Of a stretch of DNA of 64,000 nt, positions 52,320 to 60,265 are shown piece after piece (position 1 is the stretch's first letter; each line of letters starts with the position of its first letter). The DNA comes from Domibacillus aminovorans. Lineage in GTDB: Bacteria; Bacillota; Bacilli; Bacillales; Domibacillaceae. Under the pieces are notes generated by a model, which saw nothing but the letters and a program-made list of their open reading frames with translations, ran no database searches and was not told the origin of the DNA. The position numbers and the translations under genes are program-made. The stretch spans positions 62,001 through 126,000 of the forward strand of contig NZ_LQWY01000007.1 in assembly GCF_001643235.1 (NCBI RefSeq). The letters are read 5' to 3'.

Positions 52320-52321
52320 TC
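52288..52321. terminator. Terminator shared by the activator/metE fragment and glnS
   Basis: AAAAAAGGTTCCTGC / GCAGGAACCTTTTT with A- and T-runs on both sides, directly abutting the glnS stop codon. Confidence 0.9.
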
Positions 52322-53971
52322 TTATAATTTAAATGAACTTTTCAATGAAACGATGCGGTTAAAGACTGGTTTGCCCGGCTCTGAATGTTTCGGGTCTACA
52401 TTAAAGTAGCCGTGACGGAAAAATTGCAGCTTTTCCTGCGCTTCAATGTTTTCTAGATTCGGCTCAATAAAGCCGTTGATCACTTCAAGCGAATTTGCAT
52501 TAACATGATCTAAAAACGTTTTGTCTTCTGATTCAGCCATTTCTTCATCGAGAATGAGTGGTTCGTATAAACGGAATTCAGCGGGCAGTGCATGCGAGGC
52601 GTCCACCCAATGAATCGTGCCTTTCACTTTACGGCCTGTGAAGCCAGATCCGCTTTTCGTATCCGGATCGTATGTGCAGTGAATTTCTGTTACATGGCCA
52701 TCTGCATCTTTAATGACGTCTTCACATTTAACAAAATAAGCATGCTTTAAGCGAACTTCATTGCCAGGGAAGAGACGGAAATATTTTTTCGGCGGCTCTT
52801 CCATAAAGTCTTCCTGCTCAATATAAATTTCACGAGAAAAAGGAATCTTTCGTGTACCCATCTCGGGATTTTCAGGATTCACTTCCGCATCAAGCCATTC
52901 GACTTGTCCTTCCGGATAGTTCGTAATGACAAGCTTCAATGGACGAAGCACGCCCATCGTGCGTGGTGCTTTCAGCTTCAAATCTTCCCGAACGAAATGA
53001 TCAAGCATTGCTGAATCAACCGTACCGGACCCTTTTGAGACTCCTGTTTCTTTCACAAAGTCACGGATTGCCTCTGCTGTAAAACCACGGCGGCGCATTC
53101 CAGAAATTGTTGGTAAGCGCGGATCATCCCAGCCGTCCACAAACTCACCATCGACAAGCTGCTTCAGCTTTCTCTTACTCATAACCGTATTCGTAATATT
53201 TAAACGGCCAAACTCAATTTGTTGCGGCTGAGTGTCCATTTCGCATTCACGCACAACCCACTCATAAAGAGGACGGTGGTCTTCAAATTCAGTCGTACAA
53301 AGAGAATGTGTCACACTTTCAATGGCATCTTCGAGCGGGTGAGCGAAGTCGTACATCGGATAAATACACCACGCATTTCCCGTATTATGATGAGACGTAT
53401 GAGAAACGCGGTACAGGACTGGGTCACGCAAATTTAAATTTGGCGACGTCATATCGATTTTCGCACGGAGCACTTTGCTGCCGTCCTCAAATTCACCATT
53501 CTTCATCCGGTCAAATAAATCAAGGTTTTCTTCTTTTGTGCGGCTGCGGTGCGGGCTTTCTTTGCCTGGCTCTGTCAATGTGCCACGGTATTCGCGAATT
53601 TCGTCCGCTGTTAAATCGTCGACATACGCAAGTCCCTTTTGAACAAGTAAGACAGCACGTTTATACATTTCATCGAAATAATTTGATGCAAAGCGGAGTT
53701 CGTCCCACTCATAGCCAAGCCACGATACATCTTCTTTAATTGAATCAACGTACTCTTGGTCTTCTTTCAGCGGGTTTGTATCATCAAACCGTAAATTTGT
53801 TTTTCCGTTAAAATCGTCGGCAAGACCAAAATTAATAACGATTGATTTTGCGTGCCCGATATGAAGGTAACCGTTTGGTTCGGGTGGAAAGCGAGTAATT
53901 ACGTTATCGTGCCGTCCTGATTCCATATCTTGTTTAATAATCGTTCTGATAAAGTTGGATGATTGTTCCAA
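52322..53971 (-). CDS. glnS: Glutaminyl-tRNA synthetase
   Basis: A 549-residue class I aminoacyl-tRNA synthetase. The HIGH motif is HIGH at residues 37-40 within [17 protein letters not shown] and the KMSKS-type motif is [27 protein letters not shown] and the anticodon-binding beta barrels (C-terminal 200 residues) are typical of GlnRS, not GluRS. TTG start. It charges tRNA(Gln) directly. Most Bacillus species lack GlnRS and use GatCAB; here both are present. No T-box leader is visible. Confidence 0.95.
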   Translation of the reverse strand: MEQSSNFIRTIIKQDMESGRHDNVITRFPPEPNGYLHIGHAKSIVINFGLADDFNGKTNLRFDDTNPLKEDQEYVDSIKEDVSWLGYEWDELRFASNYFDEMYKRAVLLVQKGLAYVDDLTADEIREYRGTLTEPGKESPHRSRTKEENLDLFDRMKNGEFEDGSKVLRAKIDMTSPNLNLRDPVLYRVSHTSHHNTGNAWCIYPMYDFAHPLEDAIESVTHSLCTTEFEDHRPLYEWVVRECEMDTQPQQIEFGRLNITNTVMSKRKLKQLVDGEFVDGWDDPRLPTISGMRRRGFTAEAIRDFVKETGVSKGSGTVDSAMLDHFVREDLKLKAPRTMGVLRPLKLVITNYPEGQVEWLDAEVNPENPEMGTRKIPFSREIYIEQEDFMEEPPKKYFRLFPGNEVRLKHAYFVKCEDVIKDADGHVTEIHCTYDPDTKSGSGFTGRKVKGTIHWVDASHALPAEFRLYEPLILDEEMAESEDKTFLDHVNANSLEVINGFIEPNLENIEAQEKLQFFRHGYFNVDPKHSEPGKPVFNRIVSLKSSFKL

Positions 53972-53980
53972 ATTGAGACC

Positions 53981-54043
53981 AGCCTTTCTTTGTTAAAGTC
54001 ATGTATGTTTATTATATTTCACTGACAGCGCGAAAGAAAGGCT
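53981..54043. repeat. Inverted repeat upstream of glnS
   Basis: AGCCTTTCTTT (53981-53991) and AAAGAAAGGCT (54033-54043), perfect 11-base arms 41 bases apart. On the minus strand the arm nearest glnS contains its AAAGG ribosome binding site. A TATAAT-like -10 lies in the loop. Confidence 0.6.
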
Positions 54044-54049
54044 TCGACA

Positions 54050-55516
54050 TTAATCTTTCATTTGTGCAGTAAGTTTGTCAAATCGTTCTGTCGTTTCTTT
54101 CGCTGGTTTTGTCATTAGACTGACAATGACAATGGCTAGAAGTGACACAGCAAAACCGGGAATAATTTCATACAACGTGTCAGATAAATGGAACACATTC
54201 GACCAAATAATAATCGTTGCAGCACCAGTCACCATACCGGCAAGCGCCCCCCATTTCGTCATGCGTTTCCAGTACAAGCTCAGTAAAATGACCGGACCAA
54301 ATGCGGCACCGAAGCCTGCCCATGCATAACTGACTAGTTTTAAAATCGTATCATTTTGTTCCCAGGCAAGTGCAAGGCCAATGATAGAAATGATCAACAC
54401 AGAGAGACGGCCTAAAAAGACGAGCTCTTTATCAGAAGCATCACGGCGGAAAAACGTTTTATACAAGTCTTCTGTCAGTGAACTAGACGTAACAAGAAGT
54501 TGTGATGAAATCGTACTCATGACGGCTGCTAAAATCGCCGATAATACAAAGCCTGTAATGATCGGATGGAACAAAATATCACCTAATGCGATAAAAATGG
54601 TTTCGCTGTTTTCAAGCACTAATCCATTCATCGAGTAATAGGCAATACCGAGAAATCCAGTAAACAATGCACCCATCGTAGAGAAAATCATCCAGCTCAT
54701 GCCAATCCGGCGAGCTGTTTTTATATCTTTTCGAGACGTGATCGCCATAAACCGGACGATAATGTGCGGCTGGCCGAAGTAGCCAAGTCCCCATGCGAAT
54801 AGGGAAATAATACCAAGAATACTTTGACCTTGAAAAATGTCGAGTAATTTGGGATCAATGGATCGTACTTCTGATACAGCTGTTCCAAGACCACCAATTT
54901 CAATCAATGCGACAATCGGCACCAGAACTAATGCTGTTACCATAATGATTCCCTGAACAAAATCCGTCCAGCTGACTGCTAAAAAGCCGCCAAATAACGT
55001 ATACGCCACGACTATGCCTGTGACGACAAATAAACCAATGCGATAATCCATGTCGAACGTTGTATTAAATAATACACCACCGGACACCATACCGGATGAC
55101 ACGTAAAACGTGAAGAAAATCAAAATAACGAGCCCGGAAATAAGGCGGAGCATTTTAGAGCTATCATCAAACCGGTTTTCTAAAAAGCCGGGAATGGTAA
55201 TCGAATCATTCGCAATTTCGGTATATGTGCGCAGTCGTGGGGCAACGAATAGCCAGTTTGCCCACGCACCAAGGGTTAAGCCGAATACAATCCAGGATGA
55301 GCTAATCCCCGTTAAAAACATTGCGCCAGGCAGCCCCATTAATAACCAGCTGCTCATATCAGATGCACCGGCAGACAGTGCCGTTACCGCTGGACCGAGC
55401 CCGCGTCCCCCAAGCATGTAATCTGTTAAATTGGACGTTTTCTTATACGCTAACCATCCAATGAGCAACATGACTGCCATGTAAATAACAATTGAAACAA
55501 TCAGTAAATAATCCAT
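54050..55516 (-). CDS. Sodium/proline symporter (PutP/OpuE family)
   Basis: A 488-residue sodium:solute symporter with about 13 spans. Family blocks are LTDYMLGGRGLGPAVTALSA, ASDMSSWLLMGLPGA and FGQPHIIVRFMA. It imports proline for nutrition (PutP) or osmoprotection (OpuE); the two cannot be separated here. In B. subtilis opuE neighbours the gatCAB/dgkB region. The ATG at 55516 follows AAAGGATG. glnS is 78 bases downstream on the same strand. Confidence 0.9.
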   Translation of the reverse strand: MDYLLIVSIVIYMAVMLLIGWLAYKKTSNLTDYMLGGRGLGPAVTALSAGASDMSSWLLMGLPGAMFLTGISSSWIVFGLTLGAWANWLFVAPRLRTYTEIANDSITIPGFLENRFDDSSKMLRLISGLVILIFFTFYVSSGMVSGGVLFNTTFDMDYRIGLFVVTGIVVAYTLFGGFLAVSWTDFVQGIIMVTALVLVPIVALIEIGGLGTAVSEVRSIDPKLLDIFQGQSILGIISLFAWGLGYFGQPHIIVRFMAITSRKDIKTARRIGMSWMIFSTMGALFTGFLGIAYYSMNGLVLENSETIFIALGDILFHPIITGFVLSAILAAVMSTISSQLLVTSSSLTEDLYKTFFRRDASDKELVFLGRLSVLIISIIGLALAWEQNDTILKLVSYAWAGFGAAFGPVILLSLYWKRMTKWGALAGMVTGAATIIIWSNVFHLSDTLYEIIPGFAVSLLAIVIVSLMTKPAKETTERFDKLTAQMKD

Positions 55517-55578
55517 CAAGACATCCTTTCGTTTTTAAAGCGTAACGGTATCCATTATAACGAAAATAATTTCTTTGT

Positions 55579-55616
55579 AAAAAAAACAGGAGCATCTGAT
55601 CAGTGTCAGATGCTCT
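55579..55616 (-). terminator. Rho-independent terminator of the DUF948 gene
   Basis: On the minus strand GAGCATCTGA / TCAGATGCTC followed by CTGTTTTTTTT. Confidence 0.85.
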
Positions 55617-55631
55617 ATCGCTCCCATTATA

Positions 55632-55961
55632 TCAAGTGTTCGCCGTTTTTTTACTTTTTGTTGAATCAACAGCTGTCTTTGCGAAAAACTTCGCATTTTC
55701 AGGAATTTGCTTTGTTTCATTTATGGTCAATGTAACCGCCTGCTTTGCATAATCTACATCGGCTATAAGCTGCTCTTGATGAACTTTCAATTCATCTGTT
55801 TCAGACTTAATTTTATCTGCTTCAGTTTGAATGCGTGTTTGCACCGCTTTTAACTGATCGATTTTCGGCTTCATTGATTTGAATGTGCCAAGGGCCGAAA
55901 TACCGAAATAAATAAGTGCCCCTACCATAATTGCAAGACTGATCCAGCCGATCCATTCCAT
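55632..55961 (-). CDS. DUF948-like membrane-anchored protein
   Basis: A 109-residue protein with one N-terminal membrane span (WIGWISLAIMVGALIYFGIS) followed by a long helical, probably coiled-coil segment (DQLKAVQTRIQTEADKIK). This matches DUF948 proteins, which are general-stress-associated in Bacillus and of unknown role. The ATG at 55961 is preferred because GGAGG precedes it. A single gene. Confidence 0.72.
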   Translation of the reverse strand: MEWIGWISLAIMVGALIYFGISALGTFKSMKPKIDQLKAVQTRIQTEADKIKSETDELKVHQEQLIADVDYAKQAVTLTINETKQIPENAKFFAKTAVDSTKSKKTANT

Positions 55962-56103
55962 ACCAAAAACCTCCATTGAAATCTGTGCTTTTTACTACTT
56001 TACCCTAAATCGGGGCAATTGTAACAGTAAAATGTTGAAAAAACACTGGGAGCGGATTAATCGAGTGTGAAAAAGGTAAAATGAAAGAGAGAGGTGACGT
56101 TGA

Positions 56104-56724
56104 ATGAGACAGATGAATGAAGAATTACCGAGTAAAATGAACAATTATAAGCCGATAGGCAATGGTTTTTTTGAACAGCCAACGCTTACATTGGCCCGAA
56201 ACTTACTCGGCTGTCTGCTCGTGAAAGAAATGGACGAGGGGATCGCATCCGGTTTTATTGTTGAAACAGAAGCGTACTGTGGGCCGCTTGATAAGGCAGC
56301 ACATAGTTTTAATAATCGACGGACGAAGCGGACGGAAGTGATGTTTGCAGAAGCCGGGAACGTATATACGTATTTGATGCATACGCATTGCTTAGTGAAT
56401 GTTGTAAGTGGGGCAGTCGATACGCCAGAAGCTGTGCTCATTCGCGCGGTGGAACCATATGAGGGCATTGATCTTATGTTTGAACGGAGAGGTGACACGA
56501 CGATGAAAAATTTGACGAGCGGGCCAGGGAAGTTGACGAAAGCACTTGGTATTAACATGACCGATTACGGTAGACGCTTTGATGAACCGCCGATTTACAT
56601 TGCATCGGGATTTACGCCGAATGATATTTCGATAGGTCCACGCATCGGCATTCCGAATAGTGAGGAAGCGAAAGACTACCCGTGGCGCTTCTGGGTGACG
56701 GGAAATGCGTACGTATCGCGTTGA
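56104..56724 (+). CDS. 3-methyladenine DNA glycosylase (AAG/MPG family)
   Basis: A 206-residue DNA repair enzyme similar to B. subtilis YxlJ. Visible family blocks are LARNLLGCLLVKEM, the catalytic IVETEAYCGPLDKAAHSFN (catalytic Glu in ETEAY), MFAEAGNVYTYLMH and TSGPGKLTKALGI. It excises alkylated purines by base flipping. GAGAGGTGA lies before the ATG. Confidence 0.92.
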   Translation: MRQMNEELPSKMNNYKPIGNGFFEQPTLTLARNLLGCLLVKEMDEGIASGFIVETEAYCGPLDKAAHSFNNRRTKRTEVMFAEAGNVYTYLMHTHCLVNVVSGAVDTPEAVLIRAVEPYEGIDLMFERRGDTTMKNLTSGPGKLTKALGINMTDYGRRFDEPPIYIASGFTPNDISIGPRIGIPNSEEAKDYPWRFWVTGNAYVSR

Positions 56725-56754
56725 ATGTAACAAAGCAGCAAAGGTAGTAACAAA

Positions 56755-56789
56755 AGGATAAAAGCAGCACAAGGCTGCCTTTATCCTGG
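56755..56789 (-). terminator. Terminator of the small hydrophilic gene
   Basis: AGGATAAAAGCAGC / GCTGCCTTTATCCT hairpin; on the minus strand it is followed by TTTTG. It overlaps the stop codon of the small gene. Confidence 0.6.
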
Positions 56790-56981
56790 AAATTTCTTTT
56801 CACTCGACGATGAATCTTTCGTATGGTGTTTATTTTTTTCGTCGAACTGCTGGATTTTCAAATCTTCAAGCGGAATGGAATCTACGGTTTGTTCTTCTTT
56901 AAACTTATCATATATGCTTTCTTTGTCTGTTTCGAGCTGGTCAGGGTTATCCATTTTTCCTTGATCACGTTTTTTCTCCAA
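56781..56981 (-). CDS. Small hydrophilic protein of unknown function
   Basis: A 66-residue, highly charged protein rich in Lys, Glu and Asp (LEKKRDQGKMDNPDQLETDK at the start, KDSSSSEKKFPG at the end), with no hydrophobic core, probably disordered. A TTG start at 56981 is supported by GAGGTGA six bases upstream; a longer start at 57005 has no such site. It is divergent from the helicase gene and has its own terminator. No family recognised. Confidence 0.6.
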   Translation of the reverse strand: MEKKRDQGKMDNPDQLETDKESIYDKFKEEQTVDSIPLEDLKIQQFDEKNKHHTKDSSSSEKKFPG

Positions 56982-57086
56982 TTTTTTCACCTCAAAAGGA
57001 ATCATAATCTTTATACTAACCTTAATTTGTCATTGTTAAACATGTGAAAACAATGGATAATGAAAAAAAAGCGAGAAGGAGCCTTT

Positions 57087-58229
57087 ATGTCAAATCAACC
57101 AACATTTTTATCATCATTACAGCCATTTTTGCAGGAAGCATGGCAAAAAGCGGAGTTTAAGCAGCCAATGCCAGTGCAGGAAGAAGCGATTCCATTGCTG
57201 CTTGAAGGACACGATGTAATCGCGGAATCACCTACAGGAACAGGAAAGACACTTGCGTATGTATTGCCAATGCTAAACAAAATTGATCCGAAACGCCAAC
57301 AAGTCCAGGCGGTCGTCATGGCGTCATCACGGGAACTGATCATGCAAATTCAAGAAGAAATCCGCACATTTGGCGGGGGAGTGATCACGTCAGCTGGCAT
57401 GATCGGCGGGGCGAACATTAAGCGTCAGACTGATCGATTAAAAAAACCGCCCCATATCGTATGCGGGACACCGGGTCGATTACTTGAACTCATTCAAATG
57501 AAAAAACTCAAAATGCATGAAGTCAAACTTATTGTATTAGATGAGGGAGATGAACTTTTCACAACTGCGCTAGCCGACCCAGTTCAATCCATTATTAAAG
57601 CATCGCTGAAAGACCGTCAGCTTGCTCTGTTCTCTGCGACATTGCCAGCGGCGGCAGAGAAAAAAGCGAAAGAAGTCATGAACGATCCAGAAATGGTGAA
57701 AATTTCAAAAGAAAGTTTGCCGGAAGAAGGAAATGTCCGCCATTTGTATTTCACATGTGAGTGGAAAGAAAAACAGCAAATGATTGAAAAAGTGATGCGC
57801 ACGTTTGAACCGGAGCGGATACTTGCGTTCATTAAAGACATTACAGACGTCAATGTGATGTCAGAAAAGCTTGCGTATAAAGGCGTGAAAAATGGCGTAC
57901 TGCACAGTGAACTCAGAAAAGAAGAGCGTGTCAAAGCAATTCGTGAATTCCGAAATGGCAAAGCACCACTATTATTTGCGACAGATGTCGCGGCTCGCGG
58001 ACTTGATGTGAAGGGGCTCACTCACGTTTTGCATTTTGAAGCGCCGCACAATTCACGTGAATATACGCACCGCTCCGGACGAACGGGACGTGCGGGAGGA
58101 GACGGAACGATTATCACACTTATTACGAGTGAGTTTCAGGAAAAAGAATTGAAGAAAATTTCCAGACAAATCGGCATTGAACTTGAAAAATATGAATTTT
58201 ATAAAGGGAAAGCTGTCCCTGCAAAATAA
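57087..58229 (+). CDS. DEAD-box-type RNA helicase (YfmL-like)
   Basis: A 380-residue superfamily 2 helicase with no extended C-terminal tail. Motifs: Q-motif PMPVQEEAIPLLLEG, motif I SPTGTGKT, Ib GTPGRLLEL, motif II VLDEGDELF (DEGD rather than DEAD), motif III FSATLP, motif V ATDVAARGLDVKGL, motif VI HRSGRTGRAG. Size and the DEGD variant fit B. subtilis YfmL, linked to ribosome assembly and cold growth. AAGGAG precedes the ATG at 57087. Confidence 0.88.
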   Translation: MSNQPTFLSSLQPFLQEAWQKAEFKQPMPVQEEAIPLLLEGHDVIAESPTGTGKTLAYVLPMLNKIDPKRQQVQAVVMASSRELIMQIQEEIRTFGGGVITSAGMIGGANIKRQTDRLKKPPHIVCGTPGRLLELIQMKKLKMHEVKLIVLDEGDELFTTALADPVQSIIKASLKDRQLALFSATLPAAAEKKAKEVMNDPEMVKISKESLPEEGNVRHLYFTCEWKEKQQMIEKVMRTFEPERILAFIKDITDVNVMSEKLAYKGVKNGVLHSELRKEERVKAIREFRNGKAPLLFATDVAARGLDVKGLTHVLHFEAPHNSREYTHRSGRTGRAGGDGTIITLITSEFQEKELKKISRQIGIELEKYEFYKGKAVPAK

Positions 58230-58270
58230 ACAAGGAACGTGCTAGCTTCAGCACGTTCCTTGTTTATTAT
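58226..58270. terminator. Bidirectional terminator between helicase and FusB-like genes
   Basis: ATAAACAAGGAACGTGCT / AGCACGTTCCTTGTTTAT, 18-base perfect arms, overlapping the end of the FusB-like gene. Confidence 0.9.
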
Positions 58271-58920
58271 TTACTTAGCCTTATCATAAAATCATGTAAT
58301 TTATCCAACGTGATGATGTTTTGATTGCATTTTTGACTATCCAGACAAATATAGTTCCCTCTGTTAATAAAAGTACCATTTCCAGATACTTTTGCTTCTG
58401 ACATAAACATACCGACTTCTTCATGACCATTGCACAGCGCACAAATTCCTTTTAGGTTTGAACGGGTAAAGGTGCCAGACAGTCCGATAAGCTTCATGTG
58501 ATGTGGAGCGACAATGTATTGTTTATTGGAGCCATTGTCATGCCAACCCAAATAGGAAATTTCTTTCCGTTCCTTGTCTTCTAATACAGGAACCTTTAAT
58601 TTTTTTGCTTTTGGGAATAATTTTTTTATCGATTGTTCTGTTACGGCTTTAAACGGAATCACATACGGTTTTAATTGTAGCAGAAACGTTTCAGCATCCG
58701 CTTTTTCTTTAATTGTCACAATGGAGGCTATTAATTGTTTTTGCTCATCGGTCGTGTCTTCAAACAAATGGAATACTTTTTCTTCAGCGAGCGATTTGAG
58801 TGCTTTCAGAACATCTATATCGTTGCCGCTCGCGTGTCCGTTAATTAAAATCTTTGTTTGAGTTTTAATAAAGTTATACTGGTCACTTCTTATAAAAGGA
58901 TCTATTTTAATCACTCCCAA
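58267..58920 (-). CDS. FusB/FusC-family EF-G-binding protein
   Basis: A 217-residue protein of the FusB family, which binds elongation factor G and can rescue ribosomes stalled by fusidic acid. The N-terminal helical bundle (DPFIRSDQYNFIKTQTKIL) is followed by a treble-clef zinc domain with Cys4: GICALCNGHEEVGMF and YICLDSQKCNQ. Many Bacillales carry such chromosomal homologues that may act in translation without giving clinical resistance. The start codon (TTG at 58920, or GTG two codons later) is uncertain. Confidence 0.85.
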   Translation of the reverse strand: MGVIKIDPFIRSDQYNFIKTQTKILINGHASGNDIDVLKALKSLAEEKVFHLFEDTTDEQKQLIASIVTIKEKADAETFLLQLKPYVIPFKAVTEQSIKKLFPKAKKLKVPVLEDKERKEISYLGWHDNGSNKQYIVAPHHMKLIGLSGTFTRSNLKGICALCNGHEEVGMFMSEAKVSGNGTFINRGNYICLDSQKCNQNIITLDKLHDFMIRLSK

Positions 58921-59061
58921 TCATATTGCTCAGTTACTTTTTTTACTTTAACAGATGAATAAATATTGCGATATGGAGAAGATGATTAAGAAACAAAATC
59001 TACATAAAAAACACTGATCATCTATTTACAAGATCATCAGTGCTGTTATTTTTGTTTCTCT

Positions 59062-59325
59062 TTATTTAGAATACACAATTTTTTTGATTGTTTCGACTGA
59101 GAGGAAATGGTCTTCAGCTAATTGATTCATCGTTGTACCGCTTTTAAATCCCTTTTTAATGGCTTTATTTCGGTCGTCAATGAACTTTCTTTCGCCAGAA
59201 CGTGTACCCCATTTTTGATAAGCTGTTTTAGGCTTAGGAATATAAATCGTTTCACCTTGAACATACTTTTGAATTTCTGCTATCAGCTGTTCGGGTAAAA
59301 CAGTCGTTGCTTTTACATATTTCAT
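59062..59325 (-). CDS. CD3324-family protein, putative DNA-binding
   Basis: An 87-residue basic protein of the CD3324 type: MKYVKATTVLPEQLIAEIQK, GETIYIPKPKTAYQKWG and, at the C-terminus, a helix-turn-helix-like TTMNQLAEDHFLSVETIKKI. Such proteins are common in Firmicutes and of unknown role, probably regulators. ATG at 59325; a hairpin CTTATTTT/AAAATAAG (59338-59364) runs into its AAGGGG ribosome binding site. Confidence 0.78.
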   Translation of the reverse strand: MKYVKATTVLPEQLIAEIQKYVQGETIYIPKPKTAYQKWGTRSGERKFIDDRNKAIKKGFKSGTTMNQLAEDHFLSVETIKKIVYSK

Positions 59326-59337
59326 TTCTGCCAGCCC

Positions 59338-59364
59338 CTTATTTTTGTTGAAAATGAAAATAAG
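59338..59364 (-). promoter_or_regulatory. Hairpin abutting the ribosome binding site of the CD3324-family gene
   Basis: On the minus strand CTTATTTT (59357-59364) and AAAATAAG (59338-59345) with 11 bases between; the second arm is continuous with AAGGGGCTGG. It could mask or expose the translation start. Confidence 0.5.
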
Positions 59365-59425
59365 GTGCAAAGCCAACGATATTAGAAATGATCTATGCTT
59401 ATTTGGGCGATTTTAAATAAATCGT

Positions 59426-59509
59426 TCACCCCATGCAAAGTATCGCCTTTCTAATATTAGGCTTTGCATGAGACGCTGCAGATTGTGGCAAACCAGTCAC
59501 ATTTACCAT
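59426..59509 (-). CDS. Possible 27-residue peptide with strong ribosome binding site
   Basis: On the minus strand an excellent AAGGAGGTGG lies about 6 bases before an ATG opening a 27-codon frame that starts MVNVTGLPQSAASHAKPNIR and ends AILCMG, stop at 59426. No family recognised. It lies 100 bases upstream of the CD3324-family gene on the same strand and is enclosed by inverted repeats, so it may be a leader peptide or a small independent protein. Confidence 0.5.
   Translation of the reverse strand: MVNVTGLPQSAASHAKPNIRKAILCMG
59433..59470. repeat. Inverted repeat CATGCAAAG/CTTTGCATG with related copy at 59369
   Basis: CATGCAAAG (59432-59440) and CTTTGCATG (59462-59470) pair within the small ORF. 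GCAAAGCC...ATATTAGAAA at 59368-59388 recurs inverted as TTTCTAATATTAGGCTTTGC at 59448-59467, so the segment is built of related inverted pieces. Confidence 0.5.
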
Positions 59510-59523
59510 TCTTCCACCTCCTT

Positions 59524-59548
59524 AAAGCGTTTATGACGTAAACGCTTT
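59524..59548. promoter_or_regulatory. Inverted repeat directly before the small ORF
   Basis: AAAGCGTTTA (59524-59533) and TAAACGCTTT (59539-59548) around TGACG. On the minus strand the hairpin ends exactly at the AAGGAGG of the 27-codon ORF. Confidence 0.6.
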
Positions 59549-59556
59549 TTAAATCC

Positions 59557-59576
59557 CATTTATTGTACAATAAATG
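59557..59576. promoter_or_regulatory. Perfect 20-bp palindrome
   Basis: CATTTATTGTACAATAAATG reads the same on both strands. It is 14 to 33 bases from the coding end of the Dph6-like gene and about 50 bases upstream of the small ORF, where an operator would sit. Confidence 0.6.
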
Positions 59577-59581
59577 AAACT

Positions 59582-60265
59582 TTACTGCATCTTGTTGCTT
59601 TTCAACGACTCTATGTCAAGACGGAATGATGTATCGAATTCGATTACATCGCCTGTTTTTAGAGCGATCGGTGTTTTAAAAAGCGGACCGTCATACACAA
59701 ACGTATGAAACTCGCCATTTTCGCCCAATGGACAGCAATCCGTTTTTACAATATCCTCTGCAAATGACTCATCTAACACTCGGCCAAGAAACGTAGCATC
59801 CATCATATCGCGCCGCACACGAATGATCATTGCTTTATAGCCAGTATCTATAAATCGCTCCAGCATCCGTGCACTTTCTGATTTTTTGCTCTGGAGTGGA
59901 AATATGGATTTAACACCGGCTGCTGCCGCCGTTTTTTCTCCCCATTCAATATGACCATCGAGATAAATATCACCAAACGCGATGCCAACAAGCGTAAATT
60001 TATCTTTCAACTGTTTCAAATCAGCAATAAAATCATCTGTATAATGATTGTATCGGCATCGAATAAAGTGAACCGGGATATTAAGTGACTTACTTTGTGC
60101 CTCGATCAATTCCATTTTTTCATCATGTCCGAATGTGCGGCCTGTTTCAATCGGTGCTGTCGTGATGAGACAGACAACATCTATACCCTGATTTCTTAAC
60201 AAGTGAAGCGCCATCGTGCAGTCTTTGCCGCCGCTCCACGACAATGCATACCGTTTTTTCATCAT
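59582..60265 (-). CDS. Dph6-like PP-loop ATPase (diphthine-ammonia ligase family)
   Basis: A 227-residue adenine nucleotide alpha-hydrolase. The PP-loop is ALSWSGGKDCTMALHLL (residues 7-23); family blocks ETGRTFGHDEK, FGDIYLDGHIEW and the C-terminal PLGENGEFHTFVYDGP are visible. In eukaryotes and archaea the family amidates diphthine on EF-2; bacteria have no diphthamide, so the bacterial role is unknown. Its ATG overlaps the upstream ABC-F stop by one base (TGATG), so the two are translationally coupled. Confidence 0.85.
   Translation of the reverse strand: MMKKRYALSWSGGKDCTMALHLLRNQGIDVVCLITTAPIETGRTFGHDEKMELIEAQSKSLNIPVHFIRCRYNHYTDDFIADLKQLKDKFTLVGIAFGDIYLDGHIEWGEKTAAAAGVKSIFPLQSKKSESARMLERFIDTGYKAMIIRVRRDMMDATFLGRVLDESFAEDIVKTDCCPLGENGEFHTFVYDGPLFKTPIALKTGDVIEFDTSFRLDIESLKSNKMQ

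Noticed and set aside
53972-54049. T-box leader before glnS
   Set aside because: The gap is only about 80 bases and no T-box sequence or specifier structure was seen.
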